This document shows positions 46,463-55,493 of a stretch of 64,000 nucleotides of DNA, piece by piece. Below the pieces are notes generated by a model that did no database searches, was not told the DNA's origin, and saw nothing but the letters and a program-made list of their open reading frames with translations. The position numbers and the translations under genes are program-made. This DNA is from Spartinivicinus poritis (GTDB lineage Bacteria; Pseudomonadota; Gammaproteobacteria; Pseudomonadales; Zooshikellaceae): NCBI RefSeq assembly GCF_028858535.1, contig NZ_JAPMOU010000016.1:62001-126000 (forward strand). The letters are read 5' to 3'. The number at the start of each line of letters is the position of its first letter. The stretch's first letter is position 1.

Positions 46463-47019
46463 TAGTAAACCTCCTTAATAAGAATAAGATCTTTTTTCCC
46501 TATTTTCTTAGCAATAACACAGCCAACATACACGAACAAATAGGGTAAACCCTCACAATAATCCCTGCTAACATAAAATGGCTTATTAATCAACAAGATA
46601 GAATCTATTACAATTGCTTGCTAAGTAATTACCTTCTGAAATATATAAATAATTAGCAGTTTATCAGAGAACAGCCAACCTCTGTTGTATATTTGTTTGT
46701 TATTACATAGGATTGATAATTACTATTAGGCACTAGATGACATTTTTTTGAATTATCAGTCAATTTCTTGCCGTTATTCACAAAGCGCAACAACTTTATT
46801 TGCACTATTTACAACAATAGACTTATTAAGACTAACTCCAATACTGCTGTCTTATTAACCAACACATAAACTTATCTCTTCAGTTCAAACACTTTGCACA
46901 CAATATAGATTATATTGTTATATTTATATTAGAATACGGTCTATCAAACACCCTTGATAACCCGAGCCTTAACCACAACCCTACGACAATTACCGGCCCG
47001 TTGAGTACCACTACTGTTT
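46463..47019. other. Gene-free AT-rich region
   Basis: This 557-bp stretch lies between the small gene and the UPF0149 gene. It contains the small palindrome AGGGTAAACCCT (46543-46554) about 80 nt upstream of the small gene. Nothing else is supported. Confidence 0.3.
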
Positions 47020-47667
47020 ATGCCTTTCAACAAAAAGAAATCATCAGCCCATCTTTCACACCAGCAAGATCAGTTAGCAAAGTACTTATCTCAACATGAG
47101 GGCTGTATGAGTCAATCACAACTGGAAGGCTTTATATTCGCTATTAGTTGCTGCCCTGACAGCCATATCGGCAATAGCTGGCAACATCAAGTACTTCCAA
47201 AAGTCCAGTTACAAGTAACCTCTTCAGTATGCTGCCAACTAATTGGCGTTCTAGATGATTTATTTAGCCATACCCAACAACAAGTACTAGGCTTAACCTA
47301 TCAACTCCCGATTACCTGTATTCCTGAAGTCAGCTCCATTAGTAACTTTTTACCTTCCTCGCCGTTTCACCAATGGAGCCTTGGGTTTATGAGAGGATAT
47401 TTATTAACCTATGAACTTTGGCAAAGTTTTTTACCAGCAGAGAATCATCGGGAATTTAGTACAGCTGTTTTTATCTTAGGTTTTTTTGCCGATCAAACGA
47501 TAGCTGAAGAAGTATGCCAAGAAAATAATTTAGGGGATTTTACTAAATTTTGTTTACTATTACTGACTAAAATACCAGAAGCAATCGATTCGATTAGCCG
47601 ATTCAGCCTAGACTTACACCATGCAATAACGACTATCGAAGTATCTTCTGCTATTAAGGACAGGTAA
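47020..47667 (+). CDS. UPF0149 (YgfB/YecA-like) family protein
   Basis: The 215-residue, mostly helical protein has the family pattern SQSQLEGFIFAISCCPD near residue 35 (Leu-x-Gly-x2 with a Pro-rich turn), SLGFMRGYLLTYELW near 125 and FILGFFADQ near 160. The family is cytoplasmic and of uncertain function; YgfB-type members have been linked to gene regulation in Pseudomonas. It lies 9 nt before ydbH and could be co-transcribed. Confidence 0.75.
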   Translation: MPFNKKKSSAHLSHQQDQLAKYLSQHEGCMSQSQLEGFIFAISCCPDSHIGNSWQHQVLPKVQLQVTSSVCCQLIGVLDDLFSHTQQQVLGLTYQLPITCIPEVSSISNFLPSSPFHQWSLGFMRGYLLTYELWQSFLPAENHREFSTAVFILGFFADQTIAEEVCQENNLGDFTKFCLLLLTKIPEAIDSISRFSLDLHHAITTIEVSSAIKDR

Positions 47668-47676
47668 CATTAATAG

Positions 47677-50187
47677 ATGATACTAAAAACCATTAAATGG
47701 TTGTTAATTCTGTTAGCTTTAATACTCAGCCTGATTTTAACTACTTGGTTAACAGCACCTATCTGGCTAGAAAGGTTGACCAACTATTTTATTGCCCCTT
47801 ATGGTTTACACGCCCACAGTCAGAAAGTTACTACTCATTGGCCTTTTCAGCTAGACATCAAAAGCCTTAACTTAGTAAGCGCTAACAATCCTGCTAATCA
47901 GCCATTAATTCAAGTTGAACAGCTCACACTATCGTTACACCTTTTACTAGCTAGCCAACTGCCCGTGGAAATAGTGGTTGCAATGAATAACAGCACTCTT
48001 CAGCTAGAACAGTTGAAAGCACTAAAGTCAACCACTTCTAAGGATACGCCTGCTAACTCCTGGTCTATCAATAAGCTGCTTGGCATTCCTATTAGCTGGA
48101 AAATTAGTAACTTCAAAATTAATAGTCTACAACATCCCACAGTATCATTATTTAGTTATTTAGAACAAAATCAAGCAGGCCCACGCCTCAAGTTACATTT
48201 AACACATAACAAACAAACTTTTCTTAACATAAATACCCAGTGGCAAACTGATAATAATCAACTAATCAGTAAAGTCAGCGTTATTCCTGCTGCATTAACG
48301 CCACTACTGAACTTAAGCAAGCCATTAACCTTTGTGACACCAGACAGCAGTCAACTAGAGGCAAATTTAAAGCTCAATTTACCTGACGCCTTTCTTCCTG
48401 GAGATTTCTTAAACAAAAACAAACTAAAACAAATCAGTGGCAATGGTACAATACAATATCAAGCAGCTTCGACAATGGGTGAAATTACAATTGAAGCTAA
48501 CTGGCAGCAACAGCAAGGCACTTTCACAGCTCAATTAACTCCTCACATTCACTGGAATAACCCCTCAACAAATCCCCACAACCCAGCCCTTAATATTCAA
48601 ACTAACCAAGCAAACAATGCCGCTAAGCACCTATTTCCCCACCCCAAAAGGGTTACATTTTCCTGCCAATCACCATTGGAAATTATCTATCAATTTAATC
48701 AACAGCAAGCCAATCTAACAGGAGAGTGTCATACAAACTTGACTCATCCTCAATACCAGCTGCAATTGATTAGCCAACTAGAAAGTGCTAATAAGCTCAC
48801 CCTATGGCATATCTACTCTAAACTACATGGCCAGTTAGCACCTGCTGCTGAAAGCATTAATGAATTTAGCAGTCAGCTTAACGGCTATTTACAACTATCA
48901 GCTAACAGCATTAGCTTCCAACTAACAGACAGTGCCACAGCCTCACTTACTACAGCAGAGTTTGAGCCTTATGCAGCAAATGCGGTGCAGCTGCTAATTA
49001 AACAATTATCAGCTGATATAACTGACTTAAATAAACCTTACAGCAGCTTTAAATTGTCTACACTTTTTGATCTAACATTAAAGCAGCCAACGCTGTTTAG
49101 CCAACCAATAAGCCAAAAGATAACTAGTCAGCACCAAGTAAAAATTATAAATCAACTCACTGAATATCAAGGTAACTGGCAAATTGGCCAAATCGCTACA
49201 CTCACTAAACAGTTACAATGGCAACTGAGTAAACAACAAGCAGCGATAAGCTGGCAATTAAACGTCAGTGATGCAGCCCAGCTAGCCAACTATCTAGCCC
49301 CTATGATGCCTAACTGGCCAACGCCGTTATCAATCCAAAGCGGACAGTTTGACAGCCACTTCTCAGGTACAGTCCTATTTAATCCTCTGTTAATATCAGG
49401 CAAAATGCTATCCAAAATAAATCAATTCAACCTGCTGTATGAAAAAAACAACGTAAATAACATTAATGGAGAGTTACAGTTTCGAGTAAAAAATAACCAT
49501 ATAACTTCTAGTAAGTCACACCCAAACTCCCTTAAAGTAGAGCTTATCGATATAGGCATTCCTATTGAAGCCATATCTACACAACTTAGGTTTAGTAGTG
49601 ATCTGAACCAGCCAACCCAACCTAAAATCCAACTAAAACAACTTAAAGCCAGTTTACTTGGCGGTACCATTACAGCCCCTAATCTCAACGTGATACCTTT
49701 TTCAAACCAACAAATAGCAATATCAGTAAAAGCGATTGATTTAGCTAAGTTAGTTGCTCTAGAACAACAACCCGCAGTTACAGCAGCAGGTATAATTAGC
49801 GGCAAGTTACCAGTCAAAATTGTTAAAAATAAACCCAGCATCCACAATGGCACACTGCAAGCAACAGGAAGTGGCTGGATTAAAGTGAAGCAACCTGCTC
49901 TCACCGAAAGCTTATCGGCTTCAAATGAAAACTTAAAGCTAGCCCTATCGGCCCTAGCAAATTTTCAGTATGACCGCCTTGAAAGCGATGTTGAGCTCGC
50001 GCCTAATGGTGATTTAGTACTATCTGTAAGCCTTGCAGGAAAAAACCCTGACTTTTACCAGGGAAAACGCATACACTTTAATTATAAACAGGAAGAAAAT
50101 ATCTATTTGTTGATTAAAAGCATTCAATTAGGTCAATATATTGGCGAAAATGTTACAAAGAAACTCCAACGACCTTCCAGGGACTGA
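47677..50187 (+). CDS. ydbH: AsmA-like inner-membrane-anchored protein YdbH
   Basis: The 836-residue protein has one N-terminal membrane anchor (KWLLILLALILSLILTTWLT) and a long periplasmic region rich in beta strands with Gln, Asn and Thr. The C-terminal part (GTITAPNLNVIPFSNQQIAI, then IISGKLPVKIVKNKPSIHNG) matches the YdbH/intermembrane-transport family. In E. coli YdbH, TamB and YhdP are AsmA-like bridges that support phospholipid movement to the outer membrane. The next two genes are the usual partners ynbE and ydbL, so the assignment is secure despite low sequence conservation. Confidence 0.88.
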   Translation: MILKTIKWLLILLALILSLILTTWLTAPIWLERLTNYFIAPYGLHAHSQKVTTHWPFQLDIKSLNLVSANNPANQPLIQVEQLTLSLHLLLASQLPVEIVVAMNNSTLQLEQLKALKSTTSKDTPANSWSINKLLGIPISWKISNFKINSLQHPTVSLFSYLEQNQAGPRLKLHLTHNKQTFLNINTQWQTDNNQLISKVSVIPAALTPLLNLSKPLTFVTPDSSQLEANLKLNLPDAFLPGDFLNKNKLKQISGNGTIQYQAASTMGEITIEANWQQQQGTFTAQLTPHIHWNNPSTNPHNPALNIQTNQANNAAKHLFPHPKRVTFSCQSPLEIIYQFNQQQANLTGECHTNLTHPQYQLQLISQLESANKLTLWHIYSKLHGQLAPAAESINEFSSQLNGYLQLSANSISFQLTDSATASLTTAEFEPYAANAVQLLIKQLSADITDLNKPYSSFKLSTLFDLTLKQPTLFSQPISQKITSQHQVKIINQLTEYQGNWQIGQIATLTKQLQWQLSKQQAAISWQLNVSDAAQLANYLAPMMPNWPTPLSIQSGQFDSHFSGTVLFNPLLISGKMLSKINQFNLLYEKNNVNNINGELQFRVKNNHITSSKSHPNSLKVELIDIGIPIEAISTQLRFSSDLNQPTQPKIQLKQLKASLLGGTITAPNLNVIPFSNQQIAISVKAIDLAKLVALEQQPAVTAAGIISGKLPVKIVKNKPSIHNGTLQATGSGWIKVKQPALTESLSASNENLKLALSALANFQYDRLESDVELAPNGDLVLSVSLAGKNPDFYQGKRIHFNYKQEENIYLLIKSIQLGQYIGENVTKKLQRPSRD

Positions 50188-50189
50188 TT

Positions 50190-50378
50190 ATGCAAATAAA
50201 GCTTAGGTATCTTCCAGGCTTAGTCCTGCTGTTAACGGCTTGTACTCCAAAAGTACAGGTAACAGCGCCAGAGAAACCAATTACCATCAACCTAAATGTA
50301 AAAATTGAGCATGAGATTAAAGTTAAGCTGGATAAAGAACTTGATAAAGTGTTCAGTGATGACAGCGAGCTATTTTAG
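50190..50378 (+). CDS. ynbE: YnbE-family lipoprotein
   Basis: The 62-residue lipoprotein has the signal YLPGLVLLLTAC (lipobox LTAC). The mature part KVQVTAPEKPITINLNVKIE, then HEIKVKLDKEL, is the YnbE signature. In E. coli YnbE forms the outer-membrane end of the YdbH bridge. It starts 2 nt after ydbH and is followed 8 nt later by ydbL. Confidence 0.9.
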   Translation: MQIKLRYLPGLVLLLTACTPKVQVTAPEKPITINLNVKIEHEIKVKLDKELDKVFSDDSELF

Positions 50379-50386
50379 GAGCCACC

Positions 50387-50725
50387 ATGGATAAAATAAA
50401 AATTAAACAACCTCTGCTGCTATGTACACTACTAGCTGTATTATTCTCCCCTTTCAGCTGGTCTCTGGACTTAAAAGAAGCCAAACAACAGGGGCTCATT
50501 GGCGAACAGCAAAATGGCTACCTCGGCCTTATAAAGAGCCATCCTGAAGCCCAGCAAATCGTTAGGCAAATTAACGCAAAAAGAAAAGCTAAATATAAGC
50601 AACTCGCCACTCAAAATGGCATCTCACTTGAAGCCGTGAGTCAACTAGCCGGACAAAAGGCCATCGCCAAAACACCTACAGGCCAATATGTTCAATCTAC
50701 AAATGGAAAATGGATCAAGAAATAA
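50387..50725 (+). CDS. ydbL: YdbL-family periplasmic protein (DUF1318)
   Basis: The 112-residue protein has a signal peptide (LLLCTLLAVLFSPFSWSLDL). It continues with LKEAKQQGLIGEQQNGYLGL, then INAKRKAKYKQLATQNGISL, and ends GQYVQSTNGKWIKK. This is the YdbL pattern. YdbL is thought to act as a helper of the YdbH-YnbE complex. GGAGCC lies upstream of the ATG. Confidence 0.9.
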   Translation: MDKIKIKQPLLLCTLLAVLFSPFSWSLDLKEAKQQGLIGEQQNGYLGLIKSHPEAQQIVRQINAKRKAKYKQLATQNGISLEAVSQLAGQKAIAKTPTGQYVQSTNGKWIKK

Positions 50726-51053
50726 ACTAGCACCCTTTCTAGCTCAAGACTTTAGCTTAGCAGCGTTTGGCAGGCTCATTGAGAAGCAGAAGTAAGCAAC
50801 ATCAAACTGTATAGCGTTTATTCAACCATAAAAAAACAGTCCTTAAATAACCACACACTAGCTAGTTATCATACAAATTGTCTATAAAACAAACATATTT
50901 CATAGAGCATAGAGATGATAATAAAGGCTTTGCTTACTAATGACACTCTATTTGCAAAACAATGAACCTGGTTCAAACAGCTTAAAACACCTCTTCAACT
51001 ACCTACAAGCAGGCTGTTATTAATTTACAAACAAATAGATCAAAGCCAATTAC

Positions 51054-51082
51054 TTGGCATATGCAACGTATTGAGGTAGTAT
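51054..51082 (+). promoter_or_regulatory. Sigma-70-like promoter upstream of candidate RNA
   Basis: TTGGCA (51054-51059), a 17-nt spacer and TAGTAT (51077-51082) predict a start near 51089. It points into the structured region that ends with the terminator at 51196-51227. Confidence 0.5.
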
Positions 51083-51088
51083 TTCAGA

Positions 51089-51227
51089 AAGTGTCTTTAG
51101 TCTCGACCAATTAATGCATCTAAATTTCCGTTCCTTTAAAGTACCCAGCGTACTTTCAACGGTCGAGGCGGTGGTAGTATTTAATAAAAGGAAACAGCCC
51201 ATGTTTGTTGGTATTGGGCTTTTTTTG
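51089..51227 (+). ncRNA. Candidate structured small RNA (~139 nt)
   Basis: After the promoter at 51054, an outer helix CTCGACC (51102-51108) pairs perfectly with GGTCGAG (51161-51167). It encloses a hairpin AAAGTAC-ccagc-GTACTTT (51138-51156). A 28-nt single-stranded stretch then leads to the terminator AGCCCA...TGGGCT plus eight T. No credible ORF reads through on the plus strand. The layout (promoter, nested helices, linker, terminator) is that of a trans-acting bacterial small RNA. I do not recognise it as 6S, SRP, tmRNA or an Rsm type. Confidence 0.5.
51196..51227 (+). terminator. Strong terminator of the candidate small RNA
   Basis: AGCCCA pairs with TGGGCT and is followed by eight T (51220-51227). 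It is not downstream of any plus-strand protein gene closer than ydbL, which ends 470 nt earlier. Confidence 0.75.
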
Positions 51228-51530
51228 CATTCATTTACTTGCCAAGCAGTAAGGGCCCTGCCAGGGTGATGCTTTGCAAGTGAATTTTGTGTGTAAATGT
51301 AATTGGCAAGCAAAGCGAGCAACGTAACTGAAAAGAATAGCTTAGTAAGAGCCCAATACGATTAAAACTGATTAAGACATTTCAAAAAACTAAAGACTAT
51401 CCTACTGGTTCAAAAGTCAATGAGACTTAGCCAGAACAAGTTGGCACTATGGCTATAGCAAAGAGCACTTAAGCTCAGAGTTTAGCAACAGCTTTTCCTA
51501 ACTGAGTGCCATCTTGGTTTAAGATATTCC

Positions 51531-51547
51531 ATACCCGTTACGGGTAT
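51531..51547. promoter_or_regulatory. 17-bp palindrome upstream of the orphan gene at 51637
   Basis: ATACCCGTTACGGGTAT is an exact 8-bp inverted repeat around one base. It may be an operator. It also resembles the TATACCCG ends of the dispersed elements, so it may be two joined element termini. Confidence 0.4.
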
Positions 51548-51636
51548 ATTTATGAAATGTCGCAATTTGTCCTTTTATTTATGCTAACTACTGACAGAAA
51601 TGAATTATTGAATATAAATACTGAAGTGAGAACTAA

Positions 51637-52029
51637 ATGAGAAAATACGTTTGTATACGCGCACTAAATTTAAGAGACGCTAAATTGGGCCTCGCTAACC
51701 AAAACGCTACTATAGTCAGAAGCAATGTAGAACAGGTAGACCCCGCCTTTCGAAATTTGGTTTATGGTCTTGAAGCCCAAGGTCTAAAAAACAAGATTGA
51801 TGAATGTCCATTGTTTTGCTTTTTAGTTGAAGATAAAAAGGGCATTGATTTTAATCAGTTTAATGAAGTAGAAGTTTCTTTTCCCATGGAATGGTTCGAG
51901 TCTGCAAAGTCCACTGTGCGCCACCTAACTGGTCTTGCTTATTGTGAAGCAACCAGCGAACTTGCTAACGGCCTTGAGCTAAAAGATCAAAGCCGAAAAG
52001 TAGTCTATCAACGCCCTAAAGCCGTTTAA
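51637..52029 (+). CDS. Hypothetical protein, 130 residues
   Basis: I do not recognise this protein. It has no signal peptide or membrane segment. It starts MRKYVCIRALNLRDAKLGLA and has an alpha/beta look with a central VEVSFPMEWFESAKSTVRHL stretch. Composition and codon use look like neighbouring genes and the frame is well formed, so it is probably expressed. AAGTGAGAAC upstream gives a weak ribosome site. It lies alone in an accessory region between the candidate RNA and a convergent lipoprotein gene. Confidence 0.65.
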   Translation: MRKYVCIRALNLRDAKLGLANQNATIVRSNVEQVDPAFRNLVYGLEAQGLKNKIDECPLFCFLVEDKKGIDFNQFNEVEVSFPMEWFESAKSTVRHLTGLAYCEATSELANGLELKDQSRKVVYQRPKAV

Positions 52030-52217
52030 AATCTATACTATATAAAATAGTTTAAAATTAGGCCGAACAATACAGCCATCTCTATAGTCATCATTGTAAA
52101 CCGCAGCGAACTGAATGCTGCAATGCTAATGAGGTGGCTGATAACTTGTTCTACGACCGCAATAACTCCCCCTATTTTTTAACTATATTTCCTTTTCTCG
52201 AGCCTAAAATACCCTCT

Positions 52218-52892
52218 TTAAAAGCGACTTCTCCCATTGGTAGATACAATACTTGCTAATATTTTATTAAACACTTCTCTATCTAAGCCATAATTATAAA
52301 TTTTTAATAACACATCTGGCGTATCTTTTACCGTTGCAAACACCATATCAGTAATCGGCCCAACCTGAACCTCGGCATGATATAAATTAAAACCGTTTAT
52401 TTTACTTATATAAAAGCGACCTGAACTAAAATAATTTCCCTTATTGATTAATGCCAAGCGCCAAATATACCTATCATAATAATCTGTAGGTTCTGGATGT
52501 TGCACTGTATTTAAAAACATAATGGCAGGATAATCACTCACTTTGAACTGACTTTTAGAAAAAGCTTTTGGAATATCAAGCATAAAATCTTTTTCTTCTA
52601 TCTGTTCAATCAACAATCCAATATGGTTTTGATAAACTATTTGCTTTCTCGTTAGAGTTGACTTATGAATTGTGCCATTGGTTGGCACTTGTAATTTAAA
52701 GACTGGTGTTTTGACTATATCTGTTTGTTCCAAAAACTCCAGTTTGGGATAAGGCTTAGCCTCCGCTACATCATTACATACCTCAGCCTTACAATACTGA
52801 TCTGTTTTCAGCAACAAAGGAATGCCAACACAGGCCGTTAACAGAAGACACAGCGCTACTACTCCCATGTATTTTAAATTAACGCTTTTCAT
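52218..52892 (-). CDS. Hypothetical lipoprotein, 224 residues
   Basis: The N-terminus is a lipoprotein signal (MGVVALCLLLTAC; lipobox LTAC). After a Cys pair (YCKAEVC) the body has no domain that I know. It contains Tyr-rich segments such as YDRYIWRLALINKGNYFSSG and FNLYHAEVQVGPITDMVFAT that look like beta strands. It probably sits in the outer membrane facing the periplasm. No neighbouring gene suggests a role. Confidence 0.7.
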   Translation of the reverse strand: MKSVNLKYMGVVALCLLLTACVGIPLLLKTDQYCKAEVCNDVAEAKPYPKLEFLEQTDIVKTPVFKLQVPTNGTIHKSTLTRKQIVYQNHIGLLIEQIEEKDFMLDIPKAFSKSQFKVSDYPAIMFLNTVQHPEPTDYYDRYIWRLALINKGNYFSSGRFYISKINGFNLYHAEVQVGPITDMVFATVKDTPDVLLKIYNYGLDREVFNKILASIVSTNGRSRF

Positions 52893-53100
52893 AAGCTATA
52901 CCACCATCATGAATCATTTCTAGGTGTAAAAATTAACTGCATTCACACCACCCATAGAGCTCATCGACGGCAACAAAGCTAAATAGCATGGTGTTTATAA
53001 AAATCATTTGTGAAGAGTATAAATCAGTTCCCATACTTGTTTAAAGGCTGTAGTACCAATAATACTAAGCTAATACTGTTATATCCAAAATGGTGATCAA

Positions 53101-54060
53101 TTAGTAAATTTTAGCTTCACCTACTGGCCTGTTTTTAAATCGCCGATGCAACCAAAGATATTGCTCTGGGTGCTGTTTAATATACCCCTCAATTAAACTA
53201 TTAATTCTTGCAGTATCTGCCACAGGGTCTCCAGAGGGAAAGCTATTCAGAGGAGCGGTGCATTTTATATGATAACGTCCTTGTTCGTCGCGACAATAAA
53301 AAATCATTGCTACTTTAGCACCTGTTTGTTTTGCAAAGTCTGTTGGACTAGTAATTGTAGCTGCTGGTACTCCAAAAAAGGGCACAAAAATGCTACGTTT
53401 TAACCCCATATCATTATCAGGCAAAATAACACCCAACTCCCCCTTCTGTAAGAAATACAAAAGATCCTTAACTTGTTTTCTAGGAATAAACCTCGCTTGA
53501 TATTTTTGTCGACACTTACCACTTACATATTCATAAACAGGGTTATCATGAACACGATACAGTAAATTATATGGAACTTGCAGACCTAATGCTCTAGCAA
53601 CCATTTCTACCGAGGTCATATGCAAGCCACATAACAAGATGCCTTGCCCCTGGTCAAGCAGCTGCTTTATTTTATCTACACCATCGATAGTACAAAGCTG
53701 CTTAATCTTTTCTTCGCTGCTCCACCAGGCTAAGCCTGGCTCGATCACTGCAAACCCAACCGCTTTAAGATGACTCTTTAATAACGACTCCCGCTGTTGC
53801 GATGTTAAACCGGGAAAACAAAGCTCCAAGTTTTTCCGAGCAATATTAAGACGCCTGCCCCCTACTTTGTACAACAAACGCCCTAACAGCCGACCAATTC
53901 TGTCCAACCAAGATAAGGGAAGTTTTGCTAGTAACCACAACACGCCCATTAGTAGCCAAATCCCCCAATACTTTGGGAAAGCTAACTGCCAATTAAAAGT
54001 ATAATCATCCAAATAAGCTTTTTGACCAACAGTTTGTTCAAGCTGGTTATATTTATTCAA
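53101..54060 (-). CDS. Lipid A biosynthesis acyltransferase (LpxL/LpxM family)
   Basis: The family signature is clear: a membrane anchor WGIWLLMGVLWLLAKLPLSW, RRLNIARKNLELCFP, the catalytic HX4E motif as HMTSVE and the region GVILPDNDMGLKRSIFVPFFG. These enzymes add the secondary acyl chain to lipid A in the inner membrane. The start is uncertain. There is no ATG before residue 62 of the open frame; I place it at TTG 54060, behind AAGAGAA, giving 319 residues, close to LpxL length. The frame is open to 54129. Whether it is LpxL or LpxM cannot be decided. Confidence 0.85.
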   Translation of the reverse strand: MNKYNQLEQTVGQKAYLDDYTFNWQLAFPKYWGIWLLMGVLWLLAKLPLSWLDRIGRLLGRLLYKVGGRRLNIARKNLELCFPGLTSQQRESLLKSHLKAVGFAVIEPGLAWWSSEEKIKQLCTIDGVDKIKQLLDQGQGILLCGLHMTSVEMVARALGLQVPYNLLYRVHDNPVYEYVSGKCRQKYQARFIPRKQVKDLLYFLQKGELGVILPDNDMGLKRSIFVPFFGVPAATITSPTDFAKQTGAKVAMIFYCRDEQGRYHIKCTAPLNSFPSGDPVADTARINSLIEGYIKQHPEQYLWLHRRFKNRPVGEAKIY

Positions 54061-54805
54061 TGTTTGTTCTCTTGTTATTTTATAGTTTATCAACTGGCTT
54101 ATCCTAAAATTATATGCTTTACAAAGCAAACCAAAGCGACAATATTCAATTTTTTATAAAGTAACAATAATCCAGTACAACATTGCTATTTTAATGGACC
54201 AAAACTCAAAATTACTCAATATAAACTTGTTTTATTTCTCAGCAATCTATAACTACAAAAAAATCACTGTAACCCAGTGAAGTATTTTGAATTGAAACGG
54301 TATACTTCCAACTAAGATTGATCATTAATGTTTATACTTACTAGCTATGCTAATTAAGCTCCCCCTATACTATCTTTTTTTACTCCTCAAAACCTTCGCT
54401 AAAAATCACAACGAAGGTCGAGACCAATATAGAGCGACTTTATATGTATTCTTTCCCCTTACTACTGAAACTTGTAAAAACAGCTCAACCATGAGCTGAA
54501 AAGGCTTCTTAGCTCCCTTCCTGTGACTAACGCCTATAAACTTTACCACTTCCCCACCTAGGAAATAATATCACCAAGAAGCAAATAAGAACCATTTCTA
54601 TTTGCTATAGTAGCAACTTTGTTCTAAGGCTTGATCATTACTAGCTTTTATGGTGAGTACCTAGTCAGCGAGTACCTCACTGTTTAACTACCTAGAGCAC
54701 AAATATTATCAAACGGTTTGTAAGTAAAAACTAATCGCTTACTCTTAGGTCAAATAAGGTAGAAGGTGTTTAGTTAATGGAGTTAAACAGAGAAGGATAT
54801 CGACT
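54061..54805. other. Gene-free region upstream of the tiny paralogues
   Basis: This 745-bp stretch has no ORF that I can support. It contains a hairpin TCACTGTAACCCAGTGA (54265-54281) and a bulged hairpin GGTGAGTAC...GTACCTCAC (54651-54678). The second lies about 130 nt before the first tiny gene and could be part of its leader. Confidence 0.35.
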
Positions 54806-54958
54806 ATGCTAGCAAAGCTTGATCTGAGTGGAGAAAACTATATGAACTACATCAAATCTGAGCTAGAAAACATGTTGGGTATTCTCTCAATGCCTTATGC
54901 AGTGTACTTACTTTATAAAATTCGCCAAGAAGAAAAAGTTTTACTTGGTGGTAAGTAA
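54806..54958 (+). CDS. Tiny orphan protein A (50 residues), paralogue of 55295-55432
   Basis: ATG at 54806 has AAGGA with an 8-nt spacer. The product starts MLAKLDLSGENYMNYIKSEL. Its core YIKSELENMLGILSMPYAV and then YLLYKIRQEEKVLLGGK aligns with the neighbour at 55295 at 21 of 35 positions. A short hydrophobic segment around a central Pro-Tyr-Ala is flanked by charged ends, as in small membrane-associated peptides. A terminator follows at 54994. I recognise no family. Confidence 0.75.
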   Translation: MLAKLDLSGENYMNYIKSELENMLGILSMPYAVYLLYKIRQEEKVLLGGK

Positions 54959-54993
54959 GCCAAAAACTGTTTTCTTTAACTTATCAAGTTTTG

Positions 54994-55024
54994 AAAGCTT
55001 TTCAGACTAAAAAGCTTTTCTTTT
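54994..55024 (+). terminator. Terminator after tiny gene A
   Basis: AAAGCTTTT pairs with AAAAGCTTT around a short loop and is followed by TCTTTT. It separates the two tiny genes into independent transcripts. Confidence 0.6.
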
Positions 55025-55294
55025 GTATCGTATAGTAATAATTAATTGCCAATCAGCACTTTAACCAGCTGTTAAATAATTCAACACGATTAAAATACCA
55101 CTTATGTTTTGCTGTTAACAACATAAATACTATAATTACCAATATAATTAGAATATCAGCTAGATAATGAAAGAGGAAATACAACCAAGCAAACTTGTCA
55201 TATTATTACAATATAACAACTAAAAATAGGCTAATTTATTAAGCCGATTACTTGTTTTTTTATTAAGTGCCTGTGTGATAATAGGAGTTAGCGT

Positions 55295-55432
55295 ATGAAT
55301 AGCAAGCCTAAGCTCGCTGCCAGGTATGTGAAGTCAGAAATAGACAACGTTGTTGGTATTCTGTCTTTACCCTATGCATATTTTTTAGCATATAAGTTAG
55401 CAAAAGAAGAAAAAAACTTAGTAGGAAAGTAA
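55295..55432 (+). CDS. Tiny orphan protein B (45 residues), paralogue of 54806-54958
   Basis: ATG at 55295 has AGGAG with a 7-nt spacer. The product starts MNSKPKLAARYVKSEIDNVV. The core YVKSEIDNVVGILSLPYAY and then FLAYKLAKEEKNLVGK is a clear paralogue of tiny protein A: KSE, GILS, PYA, YK and EEK are kept while the DNA has diverged, with many differences at third positions. A small hairpin (TCCCT/AGGGA, 55439-55454) follows. It is 61 nt from the convergent tatD gene. Function unknown. Confidence 0.75.
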   Translation: MNSKPKLAARYVKSEIDNVVGILSLPYAYFLAYKLAKEEKNLVGK

Positions 55433-55493
55433 ATTAGCTCCCTGCTTGTAGGGAATCAACAGACATAATATGCATAATTAAAACTAAGCTATT

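Noticed and set aside
49422-49904. 160-codon minus-strand ORF inside ydbH
   Set aside because: Antisense shadow; ydbH is supported by its ynbE and ydbL partners and by its anchor and C-terminal motifs.
51050-51322. 90-codon minus-strand ORF
   Set aside because: It runs antisense through the candidate RNA's helices and terminator, which explain the sequence better, and it has no ribosome site.
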